DNA from: JAADHX01 sp964569385
Lineage (GTDB): Bacteria; Actinomycetota; Acidimicrobiia; Acidimicrobiales; Poriferisodalaceae
Assembly: GCA_964569385.1 (NCBI GenBank)
Contig: CAZMUM010000050.1
Span: 1 to 30,774 of the forward strand
Direction: 5' to 3'
DNA length: 30,774 nucleotides
Shown here: positions 7,327 through 14,232 of the stretch, piece after piece
How the letters are laid out: every line of letters begins with the position of its first letter
Position numbering within the stretch: position 1 is the stretch's first letter
Notes under the pieces: generated by a model
The model's database searches: none
What the model saw: the letters and a program-made list of their open reading frames with translations, nothing else
What the model was told of the DNA's origin: nothing
Program-made: the position numbers and the translations under genes

Positions 7327-9020
7327 GCTGGTACCTCCGTATCGGCGCCAGGTATGTGGGTGATGCCTAGTCGTTCTGGGTTCTTAGCGGCAAACTTTCG
7401 AGTCACCAGGACCACCATTGGCCTCATGAACACATAGGAGACAAGCATGTCGATGACAGTGGCTACGCCAAGGAACAGGGCGAAACCCTTGACTGCTCCG
7501 ACGGTGAGGCTGAACAGAATCACCGCGCCGATCAGAGAAGCAAAGTCGGCCTTGACAATGGTCGAGAACGCCCCGCTAAAGCTCCCATCGGCCGCGGATC
7601 TGACCGCGCGCCCCCTACGGACCTCTTCTTTTATTCGTTCGTAATAGACAATGTTGGAGTCGACGGCCACACCGATCGACAAGATGATTCCGACTGTGCC
7701 TGACAAGCTGAGAGCCAGGCCACGAGTCTCGCCGAGCCAGGAGATGAGGAACCACAAGATCGCGCTGGACACCATCAGGCTGAGGATGGCCACAACGCCG
7801 AGCAACCGGTAGTAGGCGACCATGAATACGGCCACTAGCAGCAGCCCGATAACGCCGGCGGTTAACCCGGCCCGTAGGGCATCGTCGCCAAGGGTGGCCG
7901 ACACTTGTTGCACTGTTTGGGCCTCAAGTTCGACTGGCAGAGCACCAAACCGCAGCACCAAGGCGAGGTCTTCGGCATCGTCTTGAGTGAAGGTTCCAGT
8001 AATGGACGCGGTCCCAGCAAAGTCGGTGGCCTGAATGGTTGGCGCTGATTCGACTTTGCCGTCGAGCACGATGCCAAGCTGCTGCCCGAAGTTGCGTTGG
8101 GCCATCTCGTTGAATACGTCGCTGCCTTCGTTGGTGAAGTTGGCGCTCACCGACCACTCGGTGCCAGTGAATGTTGCATTAGCACCCGAAACAATCGTTC
8201 CCGTGGCTTCGGTCGGTCCAAGCAGGAACAGTTGGAGCCCATCTGCTGATGGCAACAACACGACATCTTCGGCAATATCGTCCTCTAGAGAGGTGACGAT
8301 CTCGTCGAGTGGCGGCGCCGATGACTCGTCGAACTCTGTTGTTGTCGTCGTCTCTGGCGTAGTTGTCTCTGGCGTGCTTGTGGTGGTGGTGTCGTCGCCG
8401 GTGGTTGTTGTCTCTGTGGCTGCGCCATCGGTGGTGGTCGTCGTCGACCCCTCGGTGGTAGTCGAGCCAGTCGTGGTGGTCGAGCCAGTGGTCTCTGGTG
8501 TAGCCCCTGTCGTGGTCGGGGCTGTCGTGGTCGGGGCTGTCGTAGCCGGGGCTGTTGTGTCGGCGCTCGCCCCATCGTCGGCGCCAGCACCTCCGTCGGT
8601 GTCGAGGTTGAGACCCTGCGCAGTGGCCAGAGCGTTCTGCATGATGAGTCTGGCTTGGCCGTCGGTGGCATCCAACGGGCCGAACAAAACGGGCCTGAAC
8701 CTAAGCTCAGCGGTCTGGCCCACCAGGTCCAAAGCTCGCTGAGCGTCGTCGACGCCAGGAAGTTCGACAACGATGGTTTCGCCCTGGCGGGTGATGTCGG
8801 GTTCGGCGACACCCAAGGCATCGACGCGTTGGCGGATGATTTCGACGGCTTGGTCGAGGCTTTCTTCGTCGGTTGGCTCGGTGGGTTCGTAGGTGACGGC
8901 GATGCCGCCTTGCAGGTCAAGACCCAGTAGTGGGGTCCATCCAGCAATTGCTGCGCCGATGACCGCCACAGCTGTAAGCACAACTGTGGAGACGAGGCTG
9001 ACGATGTAGGAACGAGGCAA
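7323..9020 (-). CDS. secD: Protein translocase subunit SecD with long Thr-rich periplasmic insertion
   Basis: A 565-aa SecD. TM1 (about residues 6-28) leads into GLDLQGGI (33-40) and the periplasmic P1 region (AVEIIRQRVDALGVAEPDI...). Residues 141-230 are a Thr/Pro/Glu-rich low-complexity linker. A second P1 part (FTGTEWSVSANFTNEG, VLDGKVESAPTI) and five membrane segments follow, including GVAVDSNIVYYERIKEE. The start codon is TTG at 9020 with GGAG eight bases upstream, and no better in-frame ATG exists. It is coupled to secF by ATGA. The linker splits the P1 domain where mycobacterial SecD also carries a Pro-rich insertion, so it is probably a tolerated flexible spacer. Confidence 0.95.
   Translation of the reverse strand: MPRSYIVSLVSTVVLTAVAVIGAAIAGWTPLLGLDLQGGIAVTYEPTEPTDEESLDQAVEIIRQRVDALGVAEPDITRQGETIVVELPGVDDAQRALDLVGQTAELRFRPVLFGPLDATDGQARLIMQNALATAQGLNLDTDGGAGADDGASADTTAPATTAPTTTAPTTTGATPETTGSTTTTGSTTTEGSTTTTTDGAATETTTTGDDTTTTSTPETTTPETTTTTEFDESSAPPLDEIVTSLEDDIAEDVVLLPSADGLQLFLLGPTEATGTIVSGANATFTGTEWSVSANFTNEGSDVFNEMAQRNFGQQLGIVLDGKVESAPTIQATDFAGTASITGTFTQDDAEDLALVLRFGALPVELEAQTVQQVSATLGDDALRAGLTAGVIGLLLVAVFMVAYYRLLGVVAILSLMVSSAILWFLISWLGETRGLALSLSGTVGIILSIGVAVDSNIVYYERIKEEVRRGRAVRSAADGSFSGAFSTIVKADFASLIGAVILFSLTVGAVKGFALFLGVATVIDMLVSYVFMRPMVVLVTRKFAAKNPERLGITHIPGADTEVPA
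8331..8600. repeat. Low-complexity Thr-rich coding repeat in secD
   Basis: About 270 bp encodes residues 141-230 of SecD, mostly Thr with Ala, Pro, Ser, Glu and Asp. It includes near-identical 15-bp units (gtcgtggtcggggct, 8511-8550) and several gtggtggt-type runs. The complementary strand gives a Val-rich open frame that is a shadow. In-frame expansion by slippage is the likely origin. Confidence 0.9.
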
Positions 9021-9084
9021 CGTTTCTGCTCCAGTGAGACTTCAAGAGATAGTGCGGGCTACAGCCCACCCACGAAGGATGGCG

Positions 9085-9105
9085 CACCCGAGCAAAGATC
9101 GGGTG
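9085..9105. other. Hairpin in the yajC-secD gap
   Basis: CACCCGA (9085-9091) pairs perfectly with TCGGGTG (9099-9105) around a 7-nt loop. It lies in the 137-bp gap between yajC and secD on the transcribed (minus) strand, with a small GGGCT-ACA-GCCC-like hairpin just downstream near 9057. It could be a processing or attenuation structure that sets different yajC and secD expression. No U-tract is present. Confidence 0.4.
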
Positions 9106-9157
9106 TCATTGGGTGGCGAACCATGTTGGGCCGCCGCTGGCTAGGTAGTCGACAGCG

Positions 9158-9568
9158 TCAGCTTTCGTCGGGTTTGTCGGCCGACTCGACCACGATTTCA
9201 GCGTCGTCGATCGAGTCGATCGCAAGATCACCGATGGGGTTGTCGACAGGCCCCTCATCGAGGTAGGTTCCGTCGTCGAACTGCCCGTCCCAGGATTCGC
9301 GGATCTCGGCGATGGATCGACGCCTAAAAACAACCTCAACAGCGTCGCTCAGGGCGAGTAGAACCTCGTCGGGGCCAAGTCCGTTGGCGCTGTCTTGGGG
9401 GTCGTGGACGTCCATGATCGTGCCCACAAAACCGCCGGCGGTGATTATCTCGTCGCCGATGCTGGCCTGTGTGACCACCTCCATCTGTGCCTTCTGCTTG
9501 CGCTGTTGCGGTCGGATTATCAGCAGCCACATTGCTAGAAACGCAAACGGCAGAATCAGTAAGGACAT
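9158..9568 (-). CDS. yajC: Preprotein translocase accessory protein YajC
   Basis: A 136-aa YajC, a single-pass inner-membrane protein that associates with SecDF. The N-terminal segment LLILPFAFLAMWLLIIRPQQRKQKAQ is the membrane anchor plus the family RPQQ(R/K)K signature. The next region (VTQASIGDEIITAGGFVGTI) is the conserved soluble core. It has a longer acidic C-terminus than enterobacterial YajC, which is common in actinobacteria. The ATG at 9568 is preceded by TAACCT with 8 nt spacing, a possible leaderless promoter, and no Shine-Dalgarno is seen. It lies 41 nt after tgt and heads the sec genes. Confidence 0.94.
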   Translation of the reverse strand: MSLLILPFAFLAMWLLIIRPQQRKQKAQMEVVTQASIGDEIITAGGFVGTIMDVHDPQDSANGLGPDEVLLALSDAVEVVFRRRSIAEIRESWDGQFDDGTYLDEGPVDNPIGDLAIDSIDDAEIVVESADKPDES

Positions 9569-9609
9569 GGTGCGAAAGGTTAGTGCCTATTGGCACCGCT
9601 GAAACAGAG

Positions 9610-10698
9610 TTAGGTCCAGTACTGCGCCACTTCGGCCCTCACCTCGCTAAGGGTGCCGTTTTCGATGGCGGTTCGAGTGCGGTTCACTAGGTCGAGCAGA
9701 TACCAAAGGTTGTGCAGAGTGAGCACCCGACCAGCGGTTGGTTCTTTCACCTTGAGAAGGTGTCTCAGGTAGCCAGCCGAGAAACGGTTCGTGAATGGGT
9801 TGCGCGGGTCGAGAGGTTCGAGGTCGCGCTCGAACTGAGCTCGTCTCAGGTTGACCCTGCCGTTGCTGTTGAGAACTGTTCCGTGACGAGCAAGCCTTGT
9901 CGGCAGGACGCAATCAAACTGATCGACACCGAGAGCGACGGCTTCGACGACACTGATCGGGTCGCCGACTCCCATTAGGTAACGAGGCTTGTCGGCCGGG
10001 AGTTCCGATAGTGCGGCTTCTAGTGCAGGCAGCATCTCCGAACGTGGTTCGCCGACGCTCAAGCCACCGATGCCGTAGCCGGCAAAGTCGAGGCTGGATA
10101 ACGCGGCCGCACTCTCAGTTCTGAGATCGGGATCGACCCCACCCTGAACAATTCCGAACTGAGCCTGGTCTGGTCGTGAATGGGCAGCCCGAGCCAACTC
10201 AGCCCACCGATGGGTTGTTTCCATAGCAGCCCTGACTTCACTCTTGGTGGCTGGTAGGGCAGGGCAGATGTCGAGGACCATGGCGATGTCGGCACCAAGC
10301 TGTTCCTGAATGTGTGTGGCCGACTCCGGCGTCAGTCGTGTCTTTGTGCCGTCGTATATCGATTTGAAGGTGACCCCATCGTCGTCGATCTTGGGCCTCA
10401 ACGACATCACCTGAAACCCGCCACTGTCGGTAAGGGTATGACCATCCCAGCTGGTGAACTTGTGAAGACCGCCAAGGTGTTCGATGGTGTCGGCCCCAGG
10501 GCGCAACATCAGGTGGTAGGTGTTTCCGAGAATAATCTCGGCCCCCAACTGCTCGTAGTCGCGTGCATCGAGATGCACTACTGCACCCCGTGTTCCGACG
10601 GGCATGAAGATGGGCGTCTCGTAGGTGCCTCGGCTGGTGTGCACCCGGCCGCGGCGCGCCTGACCATCGGTGGCGAGGAGTTCGTACCGGAGGCTCAT
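9610..10698 (-). CDS. tgt: tRNA-guanine transglycosylase lacking the Zn-site cysteines
   Basis: A 362-aa TGT that swaps G34 of queuosine tRNAs for preQ1. Family motifs are GNTYHLMLRPG, the substrate-binding Asp in LTDSGGFQVMSL, GGLSVGEP and the nucleophilic Asp in QFDCVLPTR. The C-terminal zinc motif is unusual. The canonical CxCx2C after PLDP is replaced by RNPFTNRF, two residues shorter, while the later His in TLHNLWYLL remains, so three of four Zn ligands are missing. The usual FDECxP is also MVLDICP, keeping the Asp but losing the Glu. I read the codons directly at 9780-9840, so this is not a frame error. The ATG overlaps the queA stop (ATGA). Activity with preQ1 is likely but not certain. 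Confidence 0.93.
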   Translation of the reverse strand: MSLRYELLATDGQARRGRVHTSRGTYETPIFMPVGTRGAVVHLDARDYEQLGAEIILGNTYHLMLRPGADTIEHLGGLHKFTSWDGHTLTDSGGFQVMSLRPKIDDDGVTFKSIYDGTKTRLTPESATHIQEQLGADIAMVLDICPALPATKSEVRAAMETTHRWAELARAAHSRPDQAQFGIVQGGVDPDLRTESAAALSSLDFAGYGIGGLSVGEPRSEMLPALEAALSELPADKPRYLMGVGDPISVVEAVALGVDQFDCVLPTRLARHGTVLNSNGRVNLRRAQFERDLEPLDPRNPFTNRFSAGYLRHLLKVKEPTAGRVLTLHNLWYLLDLVNRTRTAIENGTLSEVRAEVAQYWT

Positions 10699-11735
10699 GC
10701 TGAATCTTTGAGGCTAAGGTGGTCGAGCAACATGGCATCGCCGAAGCTGAGGAAGCGATAGTCGTTCGCTAGGGCCGAGACATAGATGTCACGCCATCTT
10801 GGCCCCACAAAGGCGTCGATCATCACCAGCAGCGTCGACTTCGGCATGTGGAAGTTGGTCATCAGCAGATCGACGACTTTCCACTCGTAGCCCCGCTGAA
10901 TAAAAATGTCGGTGCGGCCAGACAACTGGCCTGTTGTTGCTGCCGATTCGAGCGCTCGGGTCGTCGTGGTTCCGACTGCGACGACCCGTCTGGCCCTTGC
11001 ACATGCGTCCATAGTCTTTTCAGAGACGGTGTATTGCTCCGAATGCATCACATGGTCATCGAGGTTGTCGACGCTGACAGGACGAAATGTGTCGAGCCCC
11101 ACCATCAGGTCGATGTGATGAACCTCTGCTCCCTTGGCCCCGATGGCCGCCAGAAGCTCCGTTGTCAGGTGAAGCCCGGCCGTCGGCGCCGCGACCGATC
11201 CCGGCCGGTTCGCAAACACTGTCTGGTACCGCTCGACGTCTTGTAGTTCTGCATCGATATAGGGAGGTAGCGGTGTCTCGCCCACTCCATCGAGCGCTAC
11301 CGCGTCGGCGGCGTCGGCGAGTTCGCGGCCGTCCAGATCGACCTCGACCCGATTTCGCCCTGCTGACAACCGGGGCCCGATCACAACCCGGAGTGCATCG
11401 TTTGGCCCGCCGGTAAGCACCGTGCCAGGTTTGAGCCGCCGCGCCGGTCGAATCAGGGCCTGCCAAGATCCATCGCCAATCGGCTCAAGAAGGAACACTT
11501 CGGCCGAACCACCGGTGGCCTTGTTGAGCTTCAGCCTGGCCGCGATGACACGAGTGTCGTTGACCACCATGACATCGCCTGGTTGTAGTTCGTTGACCAG
11601 ATCAGGAATCAGGCCATGCGTCGGTTCGGCACCCGGGCCGCGGTCGATCAGCAGGCGGGCCGAATCGCGCGGTTCGAGGGGGCTCTGGGCAATAGAAGCC
11701 GTTGGCAGTTCGTAGTCGAACTCCGAGATAAGCAC
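10695..11735 (-). CDS. queA: S-adenosylmethionine:tRNA ribosyltransferase-isomerase
   Basis: A 346-aa QueA that transfers and isomerises the ribose of SAM onto preQ1 in tRNA to give epoxyqueuosine. The N-terminal FDYELPTASIAQSPLEPRDSARLL and VVNDTRVIAARL, and the C-terminal GTTTTRALES and TNFHMPKSTLLVM, are diagnostic. The GTG start at 11735 has no Shine-Dalgarno, but TAGTCT lies 8 nt upstream, suggesting a near-leaderless transcript. It is coupled to tgt, so the two successive steps of queuosine synthesis are made together. queA marks the point where the usual ruvCAB-queA-tgt-yajC-secDF order is broken by an inserted accessory patch. Confidence 0.96.
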   Translation of the reverse strand: MLISEFDYELPTASIAQSPLEPRDSARLLIDRGPGAEPTHGLIPDLVNELQPGDVMVVNDTRVIAARLKLNKATGGSAEVFLLEPIGDGSWQALIRPARRLKPGTVLTGGPNDALRVVIGPRLSAGRNRVEVDLDGRELADAADAVALDGVGETPLPPYIDAELQDVERYQTVFANRPGSVAAPTAGLHLTTELLAAIGAKGAEVHHIDLMVGLDTFRPVSVDNLDDHVMHSEQYTVSEKTMDACARARRVVAVGTTTTRALESAATTGQLSGRTDIFIQRGYEWKVVDLLMTNFHMPKSTLLVMIDAFVGPRWRDIYVSALANDYRFLSFGDAMLLDHLSLKDSA

Positions 11736-11743
11736 AGTCGGCG

Positions 11744-11749
11744 AGACTA
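11744..11749 (-). promoter_or_regulatory. Putative -10 box of queA (TAGTCT)
   Basis: TAGTCT on the minus strand is followed by 8 nt and the queA GTG. The same hexamer precedes ruvC with 7-nt spacing. No Shine-Dalgarno is present. Confidence 0.4.
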
Positions 11750-11815
11750 ACGTGACCGAGATTGAACTGACACATCTGGATCACTCTGGACACACCCCAC
11801 CACCAACCAAGTCCC

Positions 11816-11840
11816 ATTTGGGTGCAGTTTGCACCCAAAT
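11816..11840. promoter_or_regulatory. Operator palindrome of the toxin-antitoxin operon
   Basis: ATTTGGGTGCA (11816-11826), gtt, TGCACCCAAAT (11830-11840) is a perfect 11-bp inverted repeat. It ends 17 nt before the antitoxin ATG and lies just upstream of the TATGGT -10 box, so bound protein would block the promoter. RHH antitoxins commonly autoregulate through such palindromes. Confidence 0.8.
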
Positions 11841-11844
11841 GAGT

Positions 11845-11857
11845 TATGGTGGTGATC
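11845..11857 (+). promoter_or_regulatory. Putative leaderless promoter of the antitoxin gene (-10 TATGGT)
   Basis: TATGGT (11845-11850) is followed by 7 nt and the ATG at 11858. The spacing predicts transcription starting at the start codon. The overlapping GGTGGTGATC could alternatively act as a Shine-Dalgarno if transcription began upstream. Confidence 0.5.
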
Positions 11858-12100
11858 ATGCCCAGAGTGATCCAGATCCGAAACGTGCCCGACGACGTGC
11901 ACGAAGCCCTGGCTGACGCTGCCGAGGCCCAAGGCCTCTCCTTGACCCGATACATGTTGCGCGAGCTCGAGCACCTGGCCAAACGCGCCCAAGCGGTCCA
12001 CGCTAACGCCGCCGTGATCCGACAGACCCAGTCAAAGGTTCGAGGCCACGTCGATCGCGGCACGATCCTCGCCGCGTTACACGAGGGACGCGGCGATTGA
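11858..12100 (+). CDS. RHH antitoxin, VapB/FitA-like
   Basis: An 80-aa small protein with an N-terminal ribbon-helix-helix pattern: strand PRVIQIRNVP, helix DDVHEALADAAEAQG, turn LSLTRYMLRELEHLA. It should bind DNA as a dimer and neutralise the PIN toxin through its C-terminal part (AVIRQTQSKVRGHVDRGTILAALHEGRGD). An upstream in-frame ATG at 11846 exists, but the homologous N-terminus and the -10 spacing favour 11858. Its stop overlaps the toxin TTG start in ATTGA, so the pair is translationally coupled. The 11-bp palindrome immediately upstream is the expected autoregulatory site. The gene runs opposite to nearly all its neighbours. Confidence 0.88.
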   Translation: MPRVIQIRNVPDDVHEALADAAEAQGLSLTRYMLRELEHLAKRAQAVHANAAVIRQTQSKVRGHVDRGTILAALHEGRGD

Positions 12101-12474
12101 AAGTCGTCGATGCCAGCGTCATCGTCGAACTCATCGCGAACGATCTTGACCCCGACCATCTCGGCGACGAAGAGCTCGCCGTTCCCCACCTCATCGACAG
12201 CGAAGTGACCAACGCCCTTCGCCGCCTCGTGTCCCAGAAGATCCTGACCGACAACCAAGGCGCGACCGCGCTGAACGGTTTCACCCGCCTAGCCCTAACC
12301 CGCTTCCCCGCCGACTGGCTCCGACCAAGAATGTGGGAGCTACGGCACAACCTCAGCGCATACGACGCCACCTACGTCGCCCTTGCCGAAATGACTGGCG
12401 CGAGCGCGCTCCTCACCACCGACACCCGCCTCGCCAACGCACCAGGCATCAACTGCCCAATCGAGCTGCTCTAA
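12097..12474 (+). CDS. PIN-domain ribonuclease toxin, VapC family
   Basis: A 125-aa PIN-domain protein, the predicted toxin of a type II toxin-antitoxin pair; VapC toxins are Mg-dependent endoribonucleases of tRNA or rRNA. The acidic active-site residues are visible: D5 in VVDASVIVEL, E36 in DSEVTNALRRL, D90 in SAYDATYVALAE and D109 in LLTTDTRLA. The start is TTG at 12097, overlapping the antitoxin stop. The length is typical, and there is no sign of disruption, so the toxin is probably functional. The RNA target cannot be inferred from sequence. Confidence 0.9.
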   Translation: MKVVDASVIVELIANDLDPDHLGDEELAVPHLIDSEVTNALRRLVSQKILTDNQGATALNGFTRLALTRFPADWLRPRMWELRHNLSAYDATYVALAEMTGASALLTTDTRLANAPGINCPIELL

Positions 12475-12950
12475 TCACCAACCCGCGCCTCGGGCACCAG
12501 ACACGCCCCAGAAGTCCAGCCTGATTCTCAGGGATTCTCAAGTTGCCGACCACGGAGCGAGCTAATGCTCCTAGATTCGCCGCAGACGGCTGTTTTGAAG
12601 CGACCGCGGTTGCGTGGAATCCACTTTGCGCATTCGGCAACCGCTCCCAGCGCCGACGGTCGAGGCGCTGTTGACCAAAGCCCTTCGACCCCCCGGTTCG
12701 AGACACTGAGTCGAGGCGCTGGTGCGACACACTGGTTCGAGCTAACGGTTCAGCCGAGCCGATATCTTGGCTGCCGATCGTCGCTTGGCTTGATCGGCAG
12801 CCTACTTGTGGGGTGGGACAAGTCGGGTTGAGCCAGAAACACAACCGAGCGGGGTTTCAGACTTGGAATCGCCAACGAAGAGCGGTTCTGATGCTTCCGC
12901 GGTCGCGTGAAGCCCACTTTGAGCAATCGTCAACCGCAGTCGCTCTGTGG
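12475..12950. other. Gene-poor 476-bp stretch with degenerate repeats
   Basis: No credible gene was found. The stretch contains a GGAGC-GCTCC hairpin (12554-12571), a short GATTCTCA duplication near 12523-12540, repeated gtcgaggcgctg words (about 12660 and 12711) and a diverged direct repeat described separately. Open frames here have no recognisable protein features. It looks like decayed DNA between the toxin-antitoxin pair and the ATPase. Confidence 0.6.
12574..12937. repeat. Diverged direct repeat (about 71 bp, two copies 292 bp apart)
   Basis: The segment at 12574-12644 aligns with 12866-12937. Shared words are ccgcggt, gcgtg, ccactttg, gcgcatt/gagcaat and caaccgc, with roughly 70% identity by eye and one indel. 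On the minus strand the copies spell AQSGFHATAVAS and AQSGLHATAEAS, the same peptide frame. This fits decayed copies of a dispersed repeat or of a once-coding unit. Confidence 0.65.
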
Positions 12951-14168
12951 CTACGTTGAGCTGGCCAGTGCACCTACCGGAATGAACCAATGGTCGAGAT
13001 ATGGCACGCATCGGTCACCTAGATAGAACACATAGGTGTGAATCCGACGGCCAGGTCGTTGGTACCGGTCGCGAAAACTCGTCAACCATTTCGCATGCGA
13101 GGGTGTCGGTGACTGGCTTGCCTTCACCTCGATGGCGACCATATCGCCCGATGGAAACTCGAGGACAAGATCGACCTCGGAGCGATTCTTATAACGCCAA
13201 TGCTGAACTGATGGCCGTGCGTTGGCCGGTTCCCAAGAAGCCTGGGCGTACAACTCGTTGGCGACAAAGGTCTCGAGTCGCCCGCCAAGCTCATCATCGC
13301 GATGAGGACCCGCCATAGTCGATGCGATCCCTGAGTCGAAGGCGACGAGTTGTGCTCGCTTCATTTCACCTGCCGCCCCGACAGAGAACCCCCGCTGACG
13401 CCAGATGAGAAACGACTCCTCCAACAGGTCGACATGAGCCAAGATGGTGTCGCGGCTCACCTCGAGTTGACGCGCTAGCTCGGTCGAGTTCTCGGGTATT
13501 GGGGACTGAGCAAAGATGTGTCGGACAAGCCGCATGGTGATGTTGTGACGGACTCCCCCGGTCATCATTGCTCCAAGCGAGCGATCCGCGTAAGAGCCAA
13601 AACGGTCAATGCGTCCGTTTTCTGACAGGCCAAGAGCGCCCGGCATTCCACCTTCGCGGATGTGTCGAGAGACTTCGTTTCCACCAACGCGCGGTCGCCA
13701 GCTATCAACTGAACCGCTGACCAGATCAGACAAGACCGAGCCCGGAGTTCCAGCCTTTTCACCCATCGTGAGTGGGTGAAGCTGAACTCGCACTGACCGA
13801 CCAGCCAACGCATCAGAGCCACCTAACGTGTCGGTTCGAAGGCGACTGGACCCAGTAAACAAGAATCGACCCGGCTCCGGGTCTTGGTCTATGAGCTTCT
13901 TGGCCGCGAGTAACAATTCGGGGACCAATTGGGCCTCGTCGACGATCGAGCCAAATGGCAGCGACGACAACCACCGTGTTGGATCGGCCCTGGCTATTTG
14001 GAGTTCTTCGTCTAGCGACACGTAACGACCCGCAAGGACCCCGCCGTCGAGAACCTGCCGGACCAGCGTAGTTTTGCCGACTGCCCGCGCCCCTTCAACT
14101 ACGACAATCGGATGTTCTGAAAGGAGTTGTTCGAGCCGAGGGCGAAGGCCTCGCTGGAGAGGTTCCAT
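12951..14168 (-). CDS. AAA-like ATPase with DUF4143 domain
   Basis: A 405-aa protein of the AAA_14/DUF4143 ATPase family, common in accessory regions and of unknown role. It has a P-loop GARAVGKTT (from residue 26), a Walker B-like FGSIVDEAQL (D77, E78), an R-rich sensor segment (LFTGSSRLR), a winged-helix-like part (STELARQLEVSRDTILAHVDLLEESFLI) and a PD-(D/E)XK-like C-terminus (RSEVDLVLEFPSGDMVAIEVKAS). Those last motifs resemble a nuclease core, but cleavage is not established for the family. ATG at 14168 lies 6 nt after TAGGAT, a leaderless arrangement. A strong palindrome sits just upstream and may be its operator. It lies beside the toxin-antitoxin pair, suggesting acquired DNA. Confidence 0.88.
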   Translation of the reverse strand: MEPLQRGLRPRLEQLLSEHPIVVVEGARAVGKTTLVRQVLDGGVLAGRYVSLDEELQIARADPTRWLSSLPFGSIVDEAQLVPELLLAAKKLIDQDPEPGRFLFTGSSRLRTDTLGGSDALAGRSVRVQLHPLTMGEKAGTPGSVLSDLVSGSVDSWRPRVGGNEVSRHIREGGMPGALGLSENGRIDRFGSYADRSLGAMMTGGVRHNITMRLVRHIFAQSPIPENSTELARQLEVSRDTILAHVDLLEESFLIWRQRGFSVGAAGEMKRAQLVAFDSGIASTMAGPHRDDELGGRLETFVANELYAQASWEPANARPSVQHWRYKNRSEVDLVLEFPSGDMVAIEVKASQSPTPSHAKWLTSFRDRYQRPGRRIHTYVFYLGDRCVPYLDHWFIPVGALASST

Positions 14169-14180
14169 TCCTAGATCCTA
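14169..14180 (-). promoter_or_regulatory. Putative leaderless promoter of the DUF4143 ATPase (-10 TAGGAT)
   Basis: TAGGAT (14180-14175, minus strand) is followed by CTAGGA and the ATG at 14168. The adjoining palindrome (14181-14214) would cover the region upstream of the -10 box, so it could be a repressor site. Confidence 0.5.
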
Positions 14181-14232
14181 CTAACAACTAGTGGATAATT
14201 CCACTAGTTGTTAGTGGATAATTCCACTAGTT
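14181..14232. repeat. 23-bp tandem repeat forming a perfect 15-bp palindrome
   Basis: CTAACAACTAGTGGA (14181-14195) pairs perfectly with TCCACTAGTTGTTAG (14200-14214) around TAAT. The word AGTGGATAATTCCACTAGTT occurs at 14190-14209 and again at 14213-14232, a 23-bp period. One copy lies in the last codons of the cyclotransferase-like gene, and the stop codon (14204-14206) falls within the other. It can serve as the 3'-end hairpin of the ruvCAB operon and as an operator for the ATPase. Confidence 0.9.

Larger units (their letters stand above)
11774..11877. repeat. 16-bp perfect inverted repeat flanking the TA promoter
   Basis: ATCTGGATCACTCTGG (11774-11789) is the exact reverse complement of CCAGAGTGATCCAGAT (11862-11877), which forms codons 2-7 of the antitoxin gene. 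The arms are 72 bp apart with the operator palindrome between them. A second antitoxin-binding element, an RNA structure on a longer transcript, or a remnant of an inverted antitoxin copy are all possible. Confidence 0.85.

Noticed and set aside
8035..8742. Plus-strand Val-rich 235-aa open frame
   Set aside because: It is antisense to the Thr-rich part of secD; Val codons arise from complementing Thr codons. No homology or ribosome site.
11602..12258. Minus-strand 218-aa open frame over the toxin-antitoxin pair
   Set aside because: Conflicts with the clear RHH and PIN genes and with the queA N-terminus; no family features.
12475..12950. Hidden RNA gene or small CDS in the gap after the PIN toxin
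   Set aside because: No tRNA-like cloverleaf, no convincing start signal and no recognisable peptide; only degenerate repeats and a short hairpin.
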